Assembly (NCBI GenBank): GCA_021776685.1
Contig: JAJFFJ010000051.1
Location: 26,987 to 90,986 of the forward strand
Direction: 5' to 3'
DNA length: 64,000 nucleotides
Source of the DNA: Alphaproteobacteria bacterium
GTDB taxonomy: Bacteria; Pseudomonadota; Alphaproteobacteria; Bin65
Position numbers and translations under genes: made by a program. The notes under the pieces are model-generated. The model was not told where the DNA came from, searched no databases, and saw only the letters and a list, made by a program, of their open reading frames with translations. Below, in pieces: positions 8,396-18,916 of this stretch. Position 1 is the stretch's first letter. Each line of letters begins with the position of its first letter.

Positions 8396-9781
8396 TCAGC
8401 CCCCCTTCTTTTTAGGCGTTGCGGGCTTTTTCGCCGGCAGCAAGATGGCGGTGACGGAACCGCGGCTGCTCAGGACAAGTCGGGCGGCGGCGTTAACGGC
8501 TTCCACCGTGACGCTGCTGATGCGTTCCGGCCAGGCCTCAACCTCGGCGACGGTTCGTCCGGTGGTCAGCGCCCGGCCGAAGATCGATGCGCCGGTATAC
8601 ATGTTGTCCCGGGCGAAGATGGCCGCATCCAGCATCGACTGCTTGGCGCGGTCGACCTCTTCTTTGGTGACGCCTTTTGCCAGCAAGGCGGCGACTTCTG
8701 CATCCATCGCCCGTTCGACCGTGGCGACGCTGACGCCGCCGCGGGGGTTTGCGTACAGACCGAATTCGCCGCTGTCAAAGCTGCCGCTGTCGTACCAGGT
8801 GCCCGCGCGGGTCGCGAGCTTCTGCTTGACCACCAGCGATTCATAGAACCGGCTTGTCGCGCTATCGCCCAGGATCTGGTTCAGCACCATCAGGGCATAG
8901 GCGTGCTTTTTGCCGGCATTGTTCAGGCTTGGTGCAAGATACACGCGGCCCCAACGTGCGCGGGCGACACGTTTGTCCCGCAGGGTGACGCGGCGCGACG
9001 TGCGGCTGGGCGGCTCCTGCGGCCGGATCCGAGGCGGAATCGGACCCGCCTTGATCGGGCCGTAATACTTTTTCGCGAGCGGCAGAACCTCTTTCAGGGT
9101 CACATCACCGGCGACGATCAGGATGGCATTGTTGGGCCGGTAATAGCGCCGATAGAATTCAAGTGCGTCCTTGCGGTTGAGCTTGTGAATCTCATGCATC
9201 CAGCCAATCACCGGGCTGCCGTAAGGATGGTTGCGCCAGAGCGCGGCACGGGCAGCCTCCCACAGAAGCGAATTTGGCTTGTTTTCCGTGCGCGAACGTC
9301 TCTCCTCTTCGACCACCTTGCGTTCCGCTGCGACTTCTTTCTTGTCGATTACCAGATTGGTCATCCGGTCCGCTTCCAGGCGCATGACGATGGGCAGTCG
9401 ATCCTTGGCGACGGTCTGGAAATAGGCCGTATAGTCCTGGGATGTGAAGGCGTTCTGCTGGCCGCCGTTGCGGTGGATGATTCGGTCGAACTCACCCGCC
9501 TTCAGGGTCTTGGTGCGCTTGAACATGAGATGCTCAAGAAAGTGCGCAATACCCGACTTGCCCGGCGGCTCGTCCGCGGCCCCCACCCGGTACCACACCA
9601 TGTGGCGGACGACCGGCGCACGGCGGTTGGTAATCACCACCACCATCATGCCGTTCTTCAGTTTTGCGACTTGAGGGTGGAATACGCCTTTGCGCTGTTC
9701 GGCGTTGGCAGGAGCGCCCCAAAGGGTGCAACCGATAAACGCAAGCGCCGCAAGGGATTTTAGGCGGGTGGGGTTGATCAT
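8396..9781 (-). CDS. Periplasmic zinc protease, M16 family (catalytic subunit)
   Basis: With the ATG at 9781 the product is 461 residues and begins with a good signal peptide (MINPTRLKSLAALAFIGCTL then WGAPANA). The inverted zincin motif HFLEH is at residues 80-84, with further acidic residues in the VVEEERRSRTENKP helix as the third ligand region. The C-terminal half holds the usual LNQILGDSATSRFYESLVVKQKLA element. M16B enzymes degrade or process small peptides in the periplasm. An upstream in-frame ATG at 9811 would add ten residues before the signal peptide and is less likely. The gene sits between the DUF3035 lipoprotein gene and the inactive M16 gene, the conserved alphaproteobacterial order downstream of lspA. 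Confidence 0.93.
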   Translation of the reverse strand: MINPTRLKSLAALAFIGCTLWGAPANAEQRKGVFHPQVAKLKNGMMVVVITNRRAPVVRHMVWYRVGAADEPPGKSGIAHFLEHLMFKRTKTLKAGEFDRIIHRNGGQQNAFTSQDYTAYFQTVAKDRLPIVMRLEADRMTNLVIDKKEVAAERKVVEEERRSRTENKPNSLLWEAARAALWRNHPYGSPVIGWMHEIHKLNRKDALEFYRRYYRPNNAILIVAGDVTLKEVLPLAKKYYGPIKAGPIPPRIRPQEPPSRTSRRVTLRDKRVARARWGRVYLAPSLNNAGKKHAYALMVLNQILGDSATSRFYESLVVKQKLATRAGTWYDSGSFDSGEFGLYANPRGGVSVATVERAMDAEVAALLAKGVTKEEVDRAKQSMLDAAIFARDNMYTGASIFGRALTTGRTVAEVEAWPERISSVTVEAVNAAARLVLSSRGSVTAILLPAKKPATPKKKGG

Positions 9782-9968
9782 AAATTTCGCTCTGACTGGT
9801 TGACGGTACATTTATACTGTCCGCGCCTTGCAGGACCGTTACCAACGGAACGGCAAGGCTGGCCAGCGTCGCCCCACGACGCCCCCTGTATTTTCCCCTC
9901 TAAAGACTGGTCGGCCTCCGCCGGCGCCCCATCTGGCTCACGTCGCCAGCAAGGTGTGGCGGCAGTGC

Positions 9969-10499
9969 CTATTTGATGTCTGGCCGCGTGGTGGTGGCGC
10001 TTCTGCCCCGCGTGTCTTTTCCGCGGCCACTGTCCCCGGACGGCCGCGCCTTCGGGTCATATTTCAGCACCTTGTCGACAAACTTCTTGCTGTCCGACTT
10101 GCCGCGCTTGGATTCGATGTCGATGACCTTGCGCACCACGTTGGTGGTGACCCGGCCCTGCAGGCCGGCCTTACGCAGCACCTCCGCCTCACCAGGGGTA
10201 CGTTCACCCGGCTTTATGGGGCGTCCGGCAACGCGGGCGCGATTCGCGGGCGCCACCTTCAATACCGTGCGGCTCAACCGCTCCGTGCCACGGGATTGTC
10301 CGCGGGCACGGGTTGCGGGCGGGCGCAAGCCAAATCCCGGGGGCACAGCCAACGGCGCGCCGCCGCCCAGGCCCTCTTCGCTGACGTTGCTCTTGTTGGT
10401 CAGCTTGTTCGCCACATAGCGCACGTCTTCGGGCACCGTACAGCCGCCGGTGACAATCGCTGCGCCAATGGCGGCAGCAGTCAAAACCTTGATTCGCAT
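9969..10499 (-). CDS. DUF3035-type lipoprotein of unknown function
   Basis: A 176-residue protein with a lipoprotein signal: a hydrophobic run and the lipobox TGGC with Cys20 as the likely lipidated residue. The remainder is basic and Pro/Gly-rich (LAVPPGFGLRPP, then a PGEAEVLRKAGL segment, and a C-terminal KDTRGRSATTT tail). The length, the LAVPPGF motif and the position between lspA and an M16 protease gene match the DUF3035 family in alphaproteobacteria; its role is not known. It is translated just after lspA, whose signal peptidase II product would process it (39-base gap). Confidence 0.82.
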   Translation of the reverse strand: MRIKVLTAAAIGAAIVTGGCTVPEDVRYVANKLTNKSNVSEEGLGGGAPLAVPPGFGLRPPATRARGQSRGTERLSRTVLKVAPANRARVAGRPIKPGERTPGEAEVLRKAGLQGRVTTNVVRKVIDIESKRGKSDSKKFVDKVLKYDPKARPSGDSGRGKDTRGRSATTTRPDIK

Positions 10500-10538
10500 C
10501 CCTGAACTCCGTTCGTCTCGGACCCGGTTATTTTGCGT

Positions 10539-11099
10539 CTATCTACGCGATTCCCGGCCGCCAAACAAGGCGGCGACAAGCAGCATGAAGACGCCGGTCG
10601 ATATGGCGCTGTCGGCGACATTGAATGTGGCGAAGTGCCAGCTATTCCACGCGGGGACGTGGAAATCCACAAAGTCGATAACTGCACCTATTCTTATACG
10701 GTCAATTGCGTTGCCTATCGCCCCGCCAATGATCATGCCCAGCGCCAGCGACGTGAACCAGCCGTGGGCGCGGAACAGCCAGATGGCGAGGAACACCGCG
10801 ATTCCGAGCGCCACACCCGTCAAAATCCAGCGCATGGCCTGGGAGCCATCATTGAACAGGCTGAAGCTGACGCCCTTGTTCATGACCAGAATGATGTTCA
10901 GCCAGCCGGTGACCCTGACTGGCACGCCATCGGCGAGCAGCACCTGGGTTACGTAAATCTTGCTCGCCTGGTCCGCGATGATGACCAGCAGCGCCAGCAA
11001 CAAGCCCAGCATCGCCCAAGTGCGCCCGGGCTGGCGGGGCGTCTGGGTGGCCGTCTGGGCGGGCGCCGGAACAGGCTCGGGGGGGCTCGTGTCGGTCAT
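10539..11099 (-). CDS. lspA: Lipoprotein signal peptidase (signal peptidase II)
   Basis: With the ATG at 11099 (MTDTSPPEP) the protein is 186 residues with four hydrophobic segments. The catalytic aspartates are in GNAIDR and FNVADSAIS, the two defining LspA motifs, and QASK in TM1 is also conserved. It cleaves prolipoprotein signal peptides in the inner membrane. A Pro/Thr-rich stretch of about 25 residues precedes TM1. The earlier in-frame start at 11147 would lie inside ileS and is rejected. The gene follows ileS by 10 bases, the widespread ileS-lspA arrangement, and the next gene encodes a lipoprotein. Confidence 0.95.
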   Translation of the reverse strand: MTDTSPPEPVPAPAQTATQTPRQPGRTWAMLGLLLALLVIIADQASKIYVTQVLLADGVPVRVTGWLNIILVMNKGVSFSLFNDGSQAMRWILTGVALGIAVFLAIWLFRAHGWFTSLALGMIIGGAIGNAIDRIRIGAVIDFVDFHVPAWNSWHFATFNVADSAISTGVFMLLVAALFGGRESRR

Positions 11100-11109
11100 G
11101 CCTGCGGAA

Positions 11110-13992
11110 TCAGGCCGCCGCCCGCAGATGCGCGACGGCGTCGCCACAGCGGGCGCAGGTGCCGGGGGCCTGGGACGCTTCGGAGACCTCGGGCAGCACC
11201 TTCCAGCACCGCTGGCACTTGTCGCCGTCTGCTGGGGCCGGCACCACGCCGATGCCAGGGGTATCAGGCAGGGTGAAGGCGTCGGCAGGGGGCGGCGCGT
11301 CGGTCAGTTGCGCGTCCGAGGTGATTGAGATTTCTGCGAGATCGATGCCGTCCATCGCCTCGATATAGTCCGCCGGGGCGTGGACCACAGGGGCGGCCTC
11401 CAGGCTCGCGCCGATGCGTTTTTCTGCCCGTTCGATCTCCAGCGCGCCGGTTACGACACGGCGCAAGGTCCGGACTTTGGCCCATTTGGCGGCGAGCTCG
11501 TCATCGCGCCAATCTGCCGGAATGTCCGGGAACAGGCGCAGATGGACACTTGCGGCCATGTCCTCCTGGTCGCCGAAGCGGGCCTGCCAGGTTTCCTCCG
11601 CCGTGAAACACAGCACGGGGGCCAGCCAGGCCGTCAGGCAGTTGAACAGGTGGTCGAGCACCGTGCGCGCCGCCCGCCGCTTCAGGTCATCAGCCCGGTC
11701 GCAATAGAGCGCGTCCTTGCGGATGTCGAAGTAGAAGGCGCTGAGCTCTACGGCGCAGAAATTGTGCAACGCGGTGTAGAAGGGGTGGAAATCGTAGCGG
11801 GCGTTGGCGTCGCGCAGGTCGCGGTCCAGCTCCCACAGGCGGTGCAATACCCAGCGTTCCAGCTCCGGCAACTCCGCCGGGTCGAGCCGCTCTGAGTCCT
11901 GGAAGCCGTCCAGATTGCCCAGCAGGTAGCGGAAGGTGTTGCGCAGGCGGCGATAGGTGTCCGCCTGCTGTTTGACGATCTCAGGGCCAATCCGCAGGTC
12001 GTCAGAATAGTCGGACGCGACCACCCACAGGCGCAGGATATCTGCGCCATACTGGTCCATGACTTCCTGGGGTGCGGTGACGTTGCCCATGGACTTGGAC
12101 ATTTTCTCGCCCTTCTCGTCCATGACGAAGCCATGGGTCAGCACGCCGTCATAGGGCGCCCGCCCGCGGGTGCCACAGGACTCCAGCAGCGAGGAATGGA
12201 ACCAGCCGCGATGCTGGTCAGAGCCTTCCAGGTAAAGGGAGGCAGGCCATTGCTGGTCTTCGCGCTGTTCGAGGCAGAAGGCGTGGGTGGAGCCGGAGTC
12301 GAACCAGACATCCAGGATGTCGTTCACCTTCTCCCACTCGTCCGGGCTGTAGTCGTTGCCGAGGAAGCGGGCGCTGGCGCCATCGGAAAACCAGGCATCC
12401 GCGCCTTCGGCCTTGAAGGCCTCGACGATGCGGTCGTTGACGGCGGGGTCGTTGAGGATTTCGCCCGTGGTCTTGTTGACGAAGACCGTGATCGGCACCC
12501 CCCAGGCGCGCTGGCGGGAGATCACCCAGTCCGGGCGTTGCTCGATCATGCCGTAGAGGCGCTTCTGGCCGCTGGCCGGGTAGAAAGCGGTTTCGTCGAT
12601 GGCTTTCAGGGAGATTTCGCGCAGCCCACTGCCATCCGTCTTGTCGTCGCCCATGGTGATGAACCACTGGGGCGTATTGCGGAAGATCACCGGTTTTTTC
12701 GAGCGCCACGAGTGCGGATACTGGTGCTTCATGCGGCCCCGGGCGATCAGCGCGTCCGCTGCCACCAGCGCATCGATCACGGCCTGGTTGGCGTCGCCCT
12801 TCTTGCCCTTGTCGGTGATGACCCGCTTGCCGTCGAAGCCAGGGGCGTCAGCCGTAAAGAAACCGTCGCCGTCGACGGTAAAGGGGATGCGCGTGTCGAT
12901 GCCGCGCGCCTTGAGTGCTGCCTCGTTCTCCGTCCAGGCGTCAAAATCCTCCCGGCCATGGCCGGGTGCGGTATGGACGAAGCCGGTGCCCGCTTCGTCC
13001 GTGACATGGTCGCCGGTAAGCAATGGCACGGTGAAATCGTAGCCGAGACCCGTGAGCGGGTGTGCGCAGGCGCTGACGGCAGTCAGGTCCGCATCGCCGC
13101 GTCGTTCAAAGGTATCGACCCGCGCTGCGCCCATGACGTCTTTCGCAAGCGCATCGGCCAGGATGTAGCGGTCGCCGGTCCGCGCCCAGTTATCTTCGGG
13201 TGCTGACGTTACTTCATAATGGCCATAAGAGATTTTCGGCGAGTAGGCGACGGCGCGGTTACCCGGGATGGTCCAGGGCGTCGTCGTCCAGATGATGATG
13301 TTGGCGCCTGCCAGATCATCCGGTCCGTCTGTCACCGGGAACTTCGCCCAGATCGTATCGCTTTCGTAGTCGTGATACTCGACCTCGGCCTCGGCCAGCG
13401 CGGTCTTTTCGACCACCGACCACATCACCGGCTTGGAGCCACGGTACAGCTGGCCCGAGTCGTTGAACTTCATCAGCTCGGCGGCGATCAGCGCCTCCGC
13501 CTCGAAGGCCATGGTCAGGTAGGGGTTTTCCCAGTCGCCCAGCACACCCAGGCGCTTAAACTCGGTGCGCTGCACGTCGATCCAGTGCTCCGCGAACTCC
13601 CGGCATTCCTGGCGAAATTCGTTGACCGGCACCGCGTCCTTGTCCTGCTGTTTGGCGCGATACTGTTCCTCGATCTTCCATTCGATGGGCAGGCCATGGC
13701 AGTCCCAGCCGGGCACATAGTTGGCGTCGCGGCCGAGCATCTGCTGGGACCGGTTGATCAGGTCCTTGAGGATCTTGTTCAGCGCGTGGCCGATATGCAG
13801 GTGGCCGTTTGCATAGGGCGGGCCGTCGTGCAGGATGAATTTCTCCCGCCCGCGCGCGGCATCGCGCAGTTGCTTCCACAGGTCGATCTTACGCCACGTT
13901 TCCAGGATTTCCGGCTCGCGCTTGGGCAGGCCCGCGCGCATGGGAAACTCGGTCTTGGGCAGGAACAGGGTGTCTTTGTAATCGACGGTCAT
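11110..13992 (-). CDS. ileS: Isoleucyl-tRNA synthetase
   Basis: The 960-residue class I synthetase has the HIGH motif in [11 protein letters not shown] near residue 65, the KMSKS motif in [10 protein letters not shown] near residue 635, the CP1 editing domain between them ([36 protein letters not shown]), and a C-terminal zinc finger of the form CxxC...CxxC (CQRCWKV ... CARCGD). It charges tRNA-Ile with isoleucine and edits valine. The start [19 protein letters not shown] matches the bacterial type. The gene is 68 bases after ribF and 10 bases before lspA. Confidence 0.97.
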   Translation of the reverse strand: MTVDYKDTLFLPKTEFPMRAGLPKREPEILETWRKIDLWKQLRDAARGREKFILHDGPPYANGHLHIGHALNKILKDLINRSQQMLGRDANYVPGWDCHGLPIEWKIEEQYRAKQQDKDAVPVNEFRQECREFAEHWIDVQRTEFKRLGVLGDWENPYLTMAFEAEALIAAELMKFNDSGQLYRGSKPVMWSVVEKTALAEAEVEYHDYESDTIWAKFPVTDGPDDLAGANIIIWTTTPWTIPGNRAVAYSPKISYGHYEVTSAPEDNWARTGDRYILADALAKDVMGAARVDTFERRGDADLTAVSACAHPLTGLGYDFTVPLLTGDHVTDEAGTGFVHTAPGHGREDFDAWTENEAALKARGIDTRIPFTVDGDGFFTADAPGFDGKRVITDKGKKGDANQAVIDALVAADALIARGRMKHQYPHSWRSKKPVIFRNTPQWFITMGDDKTDGSGLREISLKAIDETAFYPASGQKRLYGMIEQRPDWVISRQRAWGVPITVFVNKTTGEILNDPAVNDRIVEAFKAEGADAWFSDGASARFLGNDYSPDEWEKVNDILDVWFDSGSTHAFCLEQREDQQWPASLYLEGSDQHRGWFHSSLLESCGTRGRAPYDGVLTHGFVMDEKGEKMSKSMGNVTAPQEVMDQYGADILRLWVVASDYSDDLRIGPEIVKQQADTYRRLRNTFRYLLGNLDGFQDSERLDPAELPELERWVLHRLWELDRDLRDANARYDFHPFYTALHNFCAVELSAFYFDIRKDALYCDRADDLKRRAARTVLDHLFNCLTAWLAPVLCFTAEETWQARFGDQEDMAASVHLRLFPDIPADWRDDELAAKWAKVRTLRRVVTGALEIERAEKRIGASLEAAPVVHAPADYIEAMDGIDLAEISITSDAQLTDAPPPADAFTLPDTPGIGVVPAPADGDKCQRCWKVLPEVSEASQAPGTCARCGDAVAHLRAAA

Positions 13993-14060
13993 GATTCGGA
14001 CGTTCTGATCTTGGTTGGGCGGGAATATGGCGATGAAATAAGAGGCGGGTAAAGGGGGCG

Positions 14061-15017
14061 TCAGGCCGCGGCCAGGATTTCGCGGGCCTGTGTGCTGTCG
14101 GTGGCGATCTGCGCCGTTAGCGCCTCCAGTCCATCGAACTTCTTTTCCGGGCGCAGGAAATCGACCAGCGCCACGCGTACTGAGCGGCCATAGATGTCGC
14201 CCGAAAAATCGAACAGATGCACTTCCAGCAGCACCTTTTCATCGCCGATGGTGGGGCGCATGCCCAGGTTGGCGACGCCGTTGATCCAGCCCGCGTCCTC
14301 GCCGTCAACCGTGTCCGCCATGCGCAGGCGCACCGCGTAGACGCCGAATGCCGGCAGCAAATAGCCCTCAAGGTCCACATTGGCGGTCGGGAATCCAAGC
14401 TGCCTACCGCGCTTGTCGCCATGCTGGACATGACCTTCCACTTCCCATGGACGGCCCAGATAGGCGGCCGCATCGGCCGGTTTGCCATCTCGCAACAACT
14501 GGCGTACCTGGGTGGAGGAGAATTCGGCGCCGTCCTCGGCCTTAGCCGCTTCCACACAGGTGACGCCAAAACCGTGACGCGCACCCGCTTCCTGGAGGGT
14601 TTGCGGGTTGCCGCTGCGGCCCTTGCCGAAGGCGAAATCGTATCCGATGACCACATGACGGGCGGCGAGCGCGCCGATCAGAATATCATCAATAAAGGCG
14701 TCGGCCGTGCGGCTGGCCACCCGCTCGTCGAAGGGCAGCGCCACCAGCGCATCAATGCCGAGCGGTTCCATCTGCCGGGACTTCGAGCGTAGCGGCGTTA
14801 GGCGGAAGCTGGGTGCGTCAGGCTGGAAATACTGGCGTGGGTGCGGTTCGAAGGTCAGCACCGTCAGGGGCGAGCCCAGGCCGTCAGCGATGGCGCGGGC
14901 GCGGGCGATCACCTGACGGTGGCCTTCATGGACGCCGTCGAAATTGCCAATGACGACCACGCCGCTGCGGGCGTCGCCGTCCAGGTTGGTGAAATCGCGA
15001 TAGAGGCGCATGGCCAC
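14061..15017 (-). CDS. ribF: Bifunctional riboflavin kinase / FAD synthetase
   Basis: The 318-residue protein carries an N-terminal nucleotidyltransferase (FMN adenylyltransferase) domain with [12 protein letters not shown] near residue 23, FEPHPRQYF near 56 and [12 protein letters not shown] near 124, and a C-terminal riboflavin kinase domain with [11 protein letters not shown] near 205 and [11 protein letters not shown] near 245. It makes FMN and FAD from riboflavin and ATP. The start is best read as a GTG at 15017 with GGAG seven bases upstream; an in-frame ATG lies six bases further in. It is transcribed between the MaoC gene (41-base gap) and ileS, an order common in proteobacteria. Confidence 0.95.
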   Translation of the reverse strand: MAMRLYRDFTNLDGDARSGVVVIGNFDGVHEGHRQVIARARAIADGLGSPLTVLTFEPHPRQYFQPDAPSFRLTPLRSKSRQMEPLGIDALVALPFDERVASRTADAFIDDILIGALAARHVVIGYDFAFGKGRSGNPQTLQEAGARHGFGVTCVEAAKAEDGAEFSSTQVRQLLRDGKPADAAAYLGRPWEVEGHVQHGDKRGRQLGFPTANVDLEGYLLPAFGVYAVRLRMADTVDGEDAGWINGVANLGMRPTIGDEKVLLEVHLFDFSGDIYGRSVRVALVDFLRPEKKFDGLEALTAQIATDSTQAREILAAA

Positions 15018-15058
15018 GCGGGCGCTCCGGATGGGTCGGCCCAGCTCCGGATCGGGGC

Positions 15059-15547
15059 TCAGTCCTGCGGGTTGCGGACCGGAACCTTGACCAGGGCCGT
15101 GCCTTCGATGACCACTTCATCGCCCACAAGGCAGACGGTGTCCATCTCTGCGCGCGCCTTTTCTGGATGCAGTGCAGTGATGGTGGCGCGGGTGTTAACG
15201 GTGTCGCCCAGTCTGACCGGTGCGTTGAAGCGCAGCGTCTGGCCCATATAGGCGCAGCCAGGACCCGGCAGGCGGGTGCCGATCAGGGTCGAAATCAGGC
15301 TGCCGGTCAGCATGCCGTGGGCGATACGCCCGCCGAACATGGTCTGGCTGGCGAATTCCTCAGACAGGTGCAAAGGGTTTGTGTCACCGGAGATGCCCGC
15401 GAACAAGGTCACGTCCACCTCGGTCAGGGTTTTCGAGAAGGCCGCAGTCTGGCCGACAAAAAGATCTTCGAAATACAGGCCGTGCAATTCGCTCGGCTGG
15501 ATCGGCAAATATGATTCCGGGTGCGCGCGGGCGGCATCTGGGGACAT
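15059..15547 (-). CDS. MaoC-family (R)-hydratase
   Basis: The 162-residue protein is a single hot-dog domain with the hydratase-2 signature: FAGISGDTNPLHL near residue 50 (Asp and His as catalytic dyad) and GGRIAHGML near residue 72. Such enzymes hydrate trans-2-enoyl-CoA to (R)-3-hydroxyacyl-CoA, as PhaJ does for polyhydroxyalkanoate supply, or act on related CoA esters. No PHA or beta-oxidation genes are nearby, so the pathway is unknown. It is the first gene of the minus-strand array that leads to ribF and ileS. The 165 bases upstream of it hold no gene I can see. Confidence 0.87.
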   Translation of the reverse strand: MSPDAARAHPESYLPIQPSELHGLYFEDLFVGQTAAFSKTLTEVDVTLFAGISGDTNPLHLSEEFASQTMFGGRIAHGMLTGSLISTLIGTRLPGPGCAYMGQTLRFNAPVRLGDTVNTRATITALHPEKARAEMDTVCLVGDEVVIEGTALVKVPVRNPQD

Positions 15548-15712
15548 GGCGGGAGACTCCGGTCGGGCAATTTATTGTGCGGTGCAATATATTGGAGCGA
15601 CTGATGGCCAAGAACAGGCCAAATTGTCACCTGACGGCGTGAATCCGCGGTATTGGCGGGCATGTTCTTGCAGTGTCGGCCGCTGCAATTTTGCGATCGG
15701 CCAGCGCTCGAT

Positions 15713-16594
15713 TCAGTCGGTCTCGATGGGCAGGCTGTCTTCGGTCGCCCATTCGCTCATGGAGTTGTCGTAGACCGCAATGTCCTGGTACCCGAGCTGG
15801 TACAGCAGGAACGCGTCATAGGTCGCCGCGATGCCGCCACCGCAATAGGCGAGAATACGCTGGTCGGGATTGGCCCCCGCGGCGGTGAAGGCGCCGGCTG
15901 CCGCCTCGGGCGCCGCCACTTCCTTGGTCTCCGAATCCAACAGGGACATTGCGGGCACGTTGACACTGCCGGGGATTCGGCCCGGGCGGCCATACCGGGG
16001 GCTCTCACCACTGTGCAGGTCAGGTGCCAGGGCGTTGATGGTGCAGACGCCGGCGTCGCCGATGGCGGCCAGCATCTCATCCTTGCCGACGAACAGGCTG
16101 GGGCGCGGGTTGGCAGTGAGGTTGCCGGCTGGGTAGGCGCAGGGCTCTGTCGAAACGGCGCGCCCGTCGGCAACCCATTTGTCGTAGCCGCCGTCGAGGA
16201 TGCCGGCGGCGTCGAACCCGACCCAGCGAAGCATCCACCAAAAGCGGGTTGCCCACATTGAGGTCTTGCGGCTGTAGAGCACGATGCGCGCGCCGTCGCT
16301 GATACCGTGCCGGGCGAAAGCGGCGGCCGCGTCCTGCGGTGACGGCAGGGTAAAGCGATAGGGACTGTCGGCGACCGAGAACTCGCCCTGAAGGTCGAGG
16401 AAGCCCGAACCGGGAATATGGCCCGCGTCATAGTCGGCCCGGCCGCTGACCACCCGATAGGGCCGATCGGCGCTCTCATCCAGTTCCAGATAGGTCGTGC
16501 AGTCGAAAACCCTGAGTTCGGGGTTTGACAGGTTGGCCGCCAGCCAGTCGCCGGAGACCAGGGCCTCCGGGTGGTGAAATTGCGGGTCGCTCAT
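15713..16594 (-). CDS. sseA: Sulfurtransferase (rhodanese / 3-mercaptopyruvate sulfurtransferase type)
   Basis: This 293-residue protein has two rhodanese domains. The N-terminal one is structural: it carries DAGHIPGSGFLD near residue 57 but Ser in the catalytic-loop position (LYSRKTSMWATR). The C-terminal one holds the active cysteine Cys251 in AYCGGGIAAT. Typical 3-mercaptopyruvate sulfurtransferases have CG(S/T)GVTA at this loop and thiosulfate sulfurtransferases CRKGVTA, so CGGGIAA resembles the former. It moves sulfane sulfur to thiol acceptors or cyanide in the cytoplasm. The gene stands alone, 76 bases upstream of the pbpC end on the same strand. Confidence 0.88.
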   Translation of the reverse strand: MSDPQFHHPEALVSGDWLAANLSNPELRVFDCTTYLELDESADRPYRVVSGRADYDAGHIPGSGFLDLQGEFSVADSPYRFTLPSPQDAAAAFARHGISDGARIVLYSRKTSMWATRFWWMLRWVGFDAAGILDGGYDKWVADGRAVSTEPCAYPAGNLTANPRPSLFVGKDEMLAAIGDAGVCTINALAPDLHSGESPRYGRPGRIPGSVNVPAMSLLDSETKEVAAPEAAAGAFTAAGANPDQRILAYCGGGIAATYDAFLLYQLGYQDIAVYDNSMSEWATEDSLPIETD

Positions 16595-16670
16595 GATCTC
16601 CTCCAGTCGCGGCGATCAGACGACACGCAGAGAAAATTCTCAAGGAGATGTTGCGGTGGCCGGTTCGTCT

Positions 16671-18779
16671 CTAACGCAGCAGAGCCTCGACGGTGGCCGA
16701 TTTGCCATCAGCGTCGATCACCGTGACCCGGACAAAGCCGGGGCTGTCTGGCGTCCAGAATGCCATGCGGCGGAGCGGATCTCCCGAAACGGGCCGGCCA
16801 TTCACCAGCCACCTGAGAGGTTTGCGGCCCCCTTCGGCCGTCAGCGGCAATTGCTGTTTGCCCCGCGCAGATGGCGGCAGGATCAACCGGGCGCCATCCA
16901 CCGGATAGGTGATGCGCAGCGCCCGCCGGTTGGCGGCAGTCAGGCGCGCGCTCTGCAATGTCTTGCCGGCGCGATACCGCTGCAGGTTGGCGGGGAGCCC
17001 GTTGTTGGCTGCGACCAGGACACCTCTCGGACGCTCCGGCAGGGCGCGGCCCGCCGTGCCATTGCGTGATGTGGGAATCAGGTCGAAGACCCGGAACAGG
17101 ATCGGCGCCGCTGTTTTGCGGCCATAGCGGCCGGGATGAGGGGTGCCGTCGGGCCGGCCGACCCACACCGCGACCGTATGATGGCTGTCGTACCCCACGG
17201 CCCATGCATCGCGGAAGCCATAGGAGGTACCGGTTTTGTAGGCGATGGGATAGGCGCGGTTGGCCAGTTGCCGGGCCACGGTGGCATCGGGCGGCGGTGC
17301 GGCTTCGAGAATCCGCGCCAGATACCAGGCCGCGACCGGCGAGACCACCCGTGCGGTCTTGCCGGGAACGCCACCTTCCGCTGTGCCCTGGCGGATCTGT
17401 ATTGGCTGAACCAAACCGCCGCGGGCGAGGCCAGCATAGAGTTGCGCCAACTCCAGCAATGTCATGCCGCTGCCGCCGAGCGCCAGTGGCAGGCCGGGGC
17501 CTTTGGTTCTGGTGTCGAAACGCAGGCGGATACCGGCGGCTTTCAGCCGGGCCACAAACCGCGCCGGCCCCACGCCCTCCAGCACTGCCACCGCCGGAAT
17601 GTTGAGGGACTGCTGCAGCGCCTTCCGGATGGAGATTTGCCCGTGATAGACGCGCTGGAAATTCTCCGGCCTGTATCCGCCGAAGCGGGTGGGCACATCC
17701 GCAATCATCGTTTCCGGGTGGATCAGGTGGCTATCAAAGCCCATGCCGTAGATCACCGGCTTGAGCGTCGAGCCCGGCGAGCGCACGGCGGTCACCATGT
17801 CCACCTGGCCCAGCCGCTGGGTGTCAAAGAAGGACGCGGCGCCCAGCCAGGCCCGCACCTTGCCGGTCGCATTTTCGACCACCACCACCGCTACCGTGGC
17901 CGACGGATGCAGGCCGGTCAGCTCACTCCGCGCCAGTGCACGGATCGCGGTCTGCAGGTCGCGGTCAAGTGTGGTGCGATGGATGCGTCGTTTATCGGTC
18001 GCATGTAGCTGCCGCGCCAGATGGGGGGCGATGAAAGGCAGGGGTCGCCGGCGGGTGGGGATCGCTTCCGCCATACCGTCCCGGGCTTGCTCGAAAGTGA
18101 TGACACCGCGGGCGGCCAACAACGTCAGAATTTTGTCACGCGCCGCCTTGGCCCGCGCCGGAAATCTGTCCGGTCGATTGATTGTGGGGGATTGGGGCAG
18201 CGCGATCAGCAGGGCCGCTTGCCCCGCGGTCAGATGGGTTGGCTCCTTGCCGAACCAGGCCAGGGATGCCGCGCGCACGCCCTCAAGATTGCCGCCCATA
18301 GGCGCCAGATTCAGATACAGGCGCAGGATGTCATCTTTGCTGAACCGCAATTCCAGCTGTACCGCGCGGGCAGCCTGGCGCAGCTTGGCGGCCAGGTTAC
18401 GCTCCGACGGCTCAAGCAGGCGCGCCACCTGCATGGTCAGGGTCGATCCGCCCGACACCACCTGGCCCTGCATTGCCCATTGCGCCACTGCGCGGGCGAA
18501 GGCCAGCGGGTCGACGCCCGGGTGATGGCGAAAGCGTTTGTCTTCATAGGCGATCAGCATGCGCCGGTAGAGCGGCGATACGGCGTCGAGGCGTACCGGC
18601 AATCGCCATGTGCCGGACTTCGTGACAAAGGCCCGCAGCAGGTGGCCATTGCGGTCGACCACGATGGCGCTGAGATCCTGGGCCCGGCGCAGGTCCGGCG
18701 GGAACACCCGGTCGAGCACGCCGCTGGTGACGACCATGCCCCCAACGACAGCACCCAATATGAGCCAGCGCCGCTTCAT
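16671..18779 (-). CDS. pbpC: Penicillin-binding protein 1C
   Basis: A protein of about 702 residues with an N-terminal membrane anchor (LILGAVVGGMVVTSGVL). The glycosyltransferase 51 domain carries YEDKRFRHHPGVDPLAFARA near residue 80 and GGSTLTMQVARLL near 115. The transpeptidase domain has SPGSTLK (active serine, SxxK) near 332, QSLN near 388 and KTGTS near 508. A C-terminal BiPBP-type beta domain is found from about 615. It polymerises and possibly cross-links peptidoglycan at the periplasmic face. It follows the alpha-2-macroglobulin gene by 137 bases, the conserved pbpC-yfhM pairing. The ATG at 18779 is chosen; a GTG directly in front is also possible. Confidence 0.94.
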   Translation of the reverse strand: MKRRWLILGAVVGGMVVTSGVLDRVFPPDLRRAQDLSAIVVDRNGHLLRAFVTKSGTWRLPVRLDAVSPLYRRMLIAYEDKRFRHHPGVDPLAFARAVAQWAMQGQVVSGGSTLTMQVARLLEPSERNLAAKLRQAARAVQLELRFSKDDILRLYLNLAPMGGNLEGVRAASLAWFGKEPTHLTAGQAALLIALPQSPTINRPDRFPARAKAARDKILTLLAARGVITFEQARDGMAEAIPTRRRPLPFIAPHLARQLHATDKRRIHRTTLDRDLQTAIRALARSELTGLHPSATVAVVVVENATGKVRAWLGAASFFDTQRLGQVDMVTAVRSPGSTLKPVIYGMGFDSHLIHPETMIADVPTRFGGYRPENFQRVYHGQISIRKALQQSLNIPAVAVLEGVGPARFVARLKAAGIRLRFDTRTKGPGLPLALGGSGMTLLELAQLYAGLARGGLVQPIQIRQGTAEGGVPGKTARVVSPVAAWYLARILEAAPPPDATVARQLANRAYPIAYKTGTSYGFRDAWAVGYDSHHTVAVWVGRPDGTPHPGRYGRKTAAPILFRVFDLIPTSRNGTAGRALPERPRGVLVAANNGLPANLQRYRAGKTLQSARLTAANRRALRITYPVDGARLILPPSARGKQQLPLTAEGGRKPLRWLVNGRPVSGDPLRRMAFWTPDSPGFVRVTVIDADGKSATVEALLR

Positions 18780-18916
18780 CACATTGGCCGGAAATGGCGC
18801 ACTACCCCGGGCGCCCGGGGGGCAGGCCGGAGACCAGTGCGTCGCAGCGGATGCCCTGGCCCCCGGATCGGCGCCGTGCGCCGTCCGGGGTGGTGGGGGT
18901 TAGCCATCGGTCGGGT

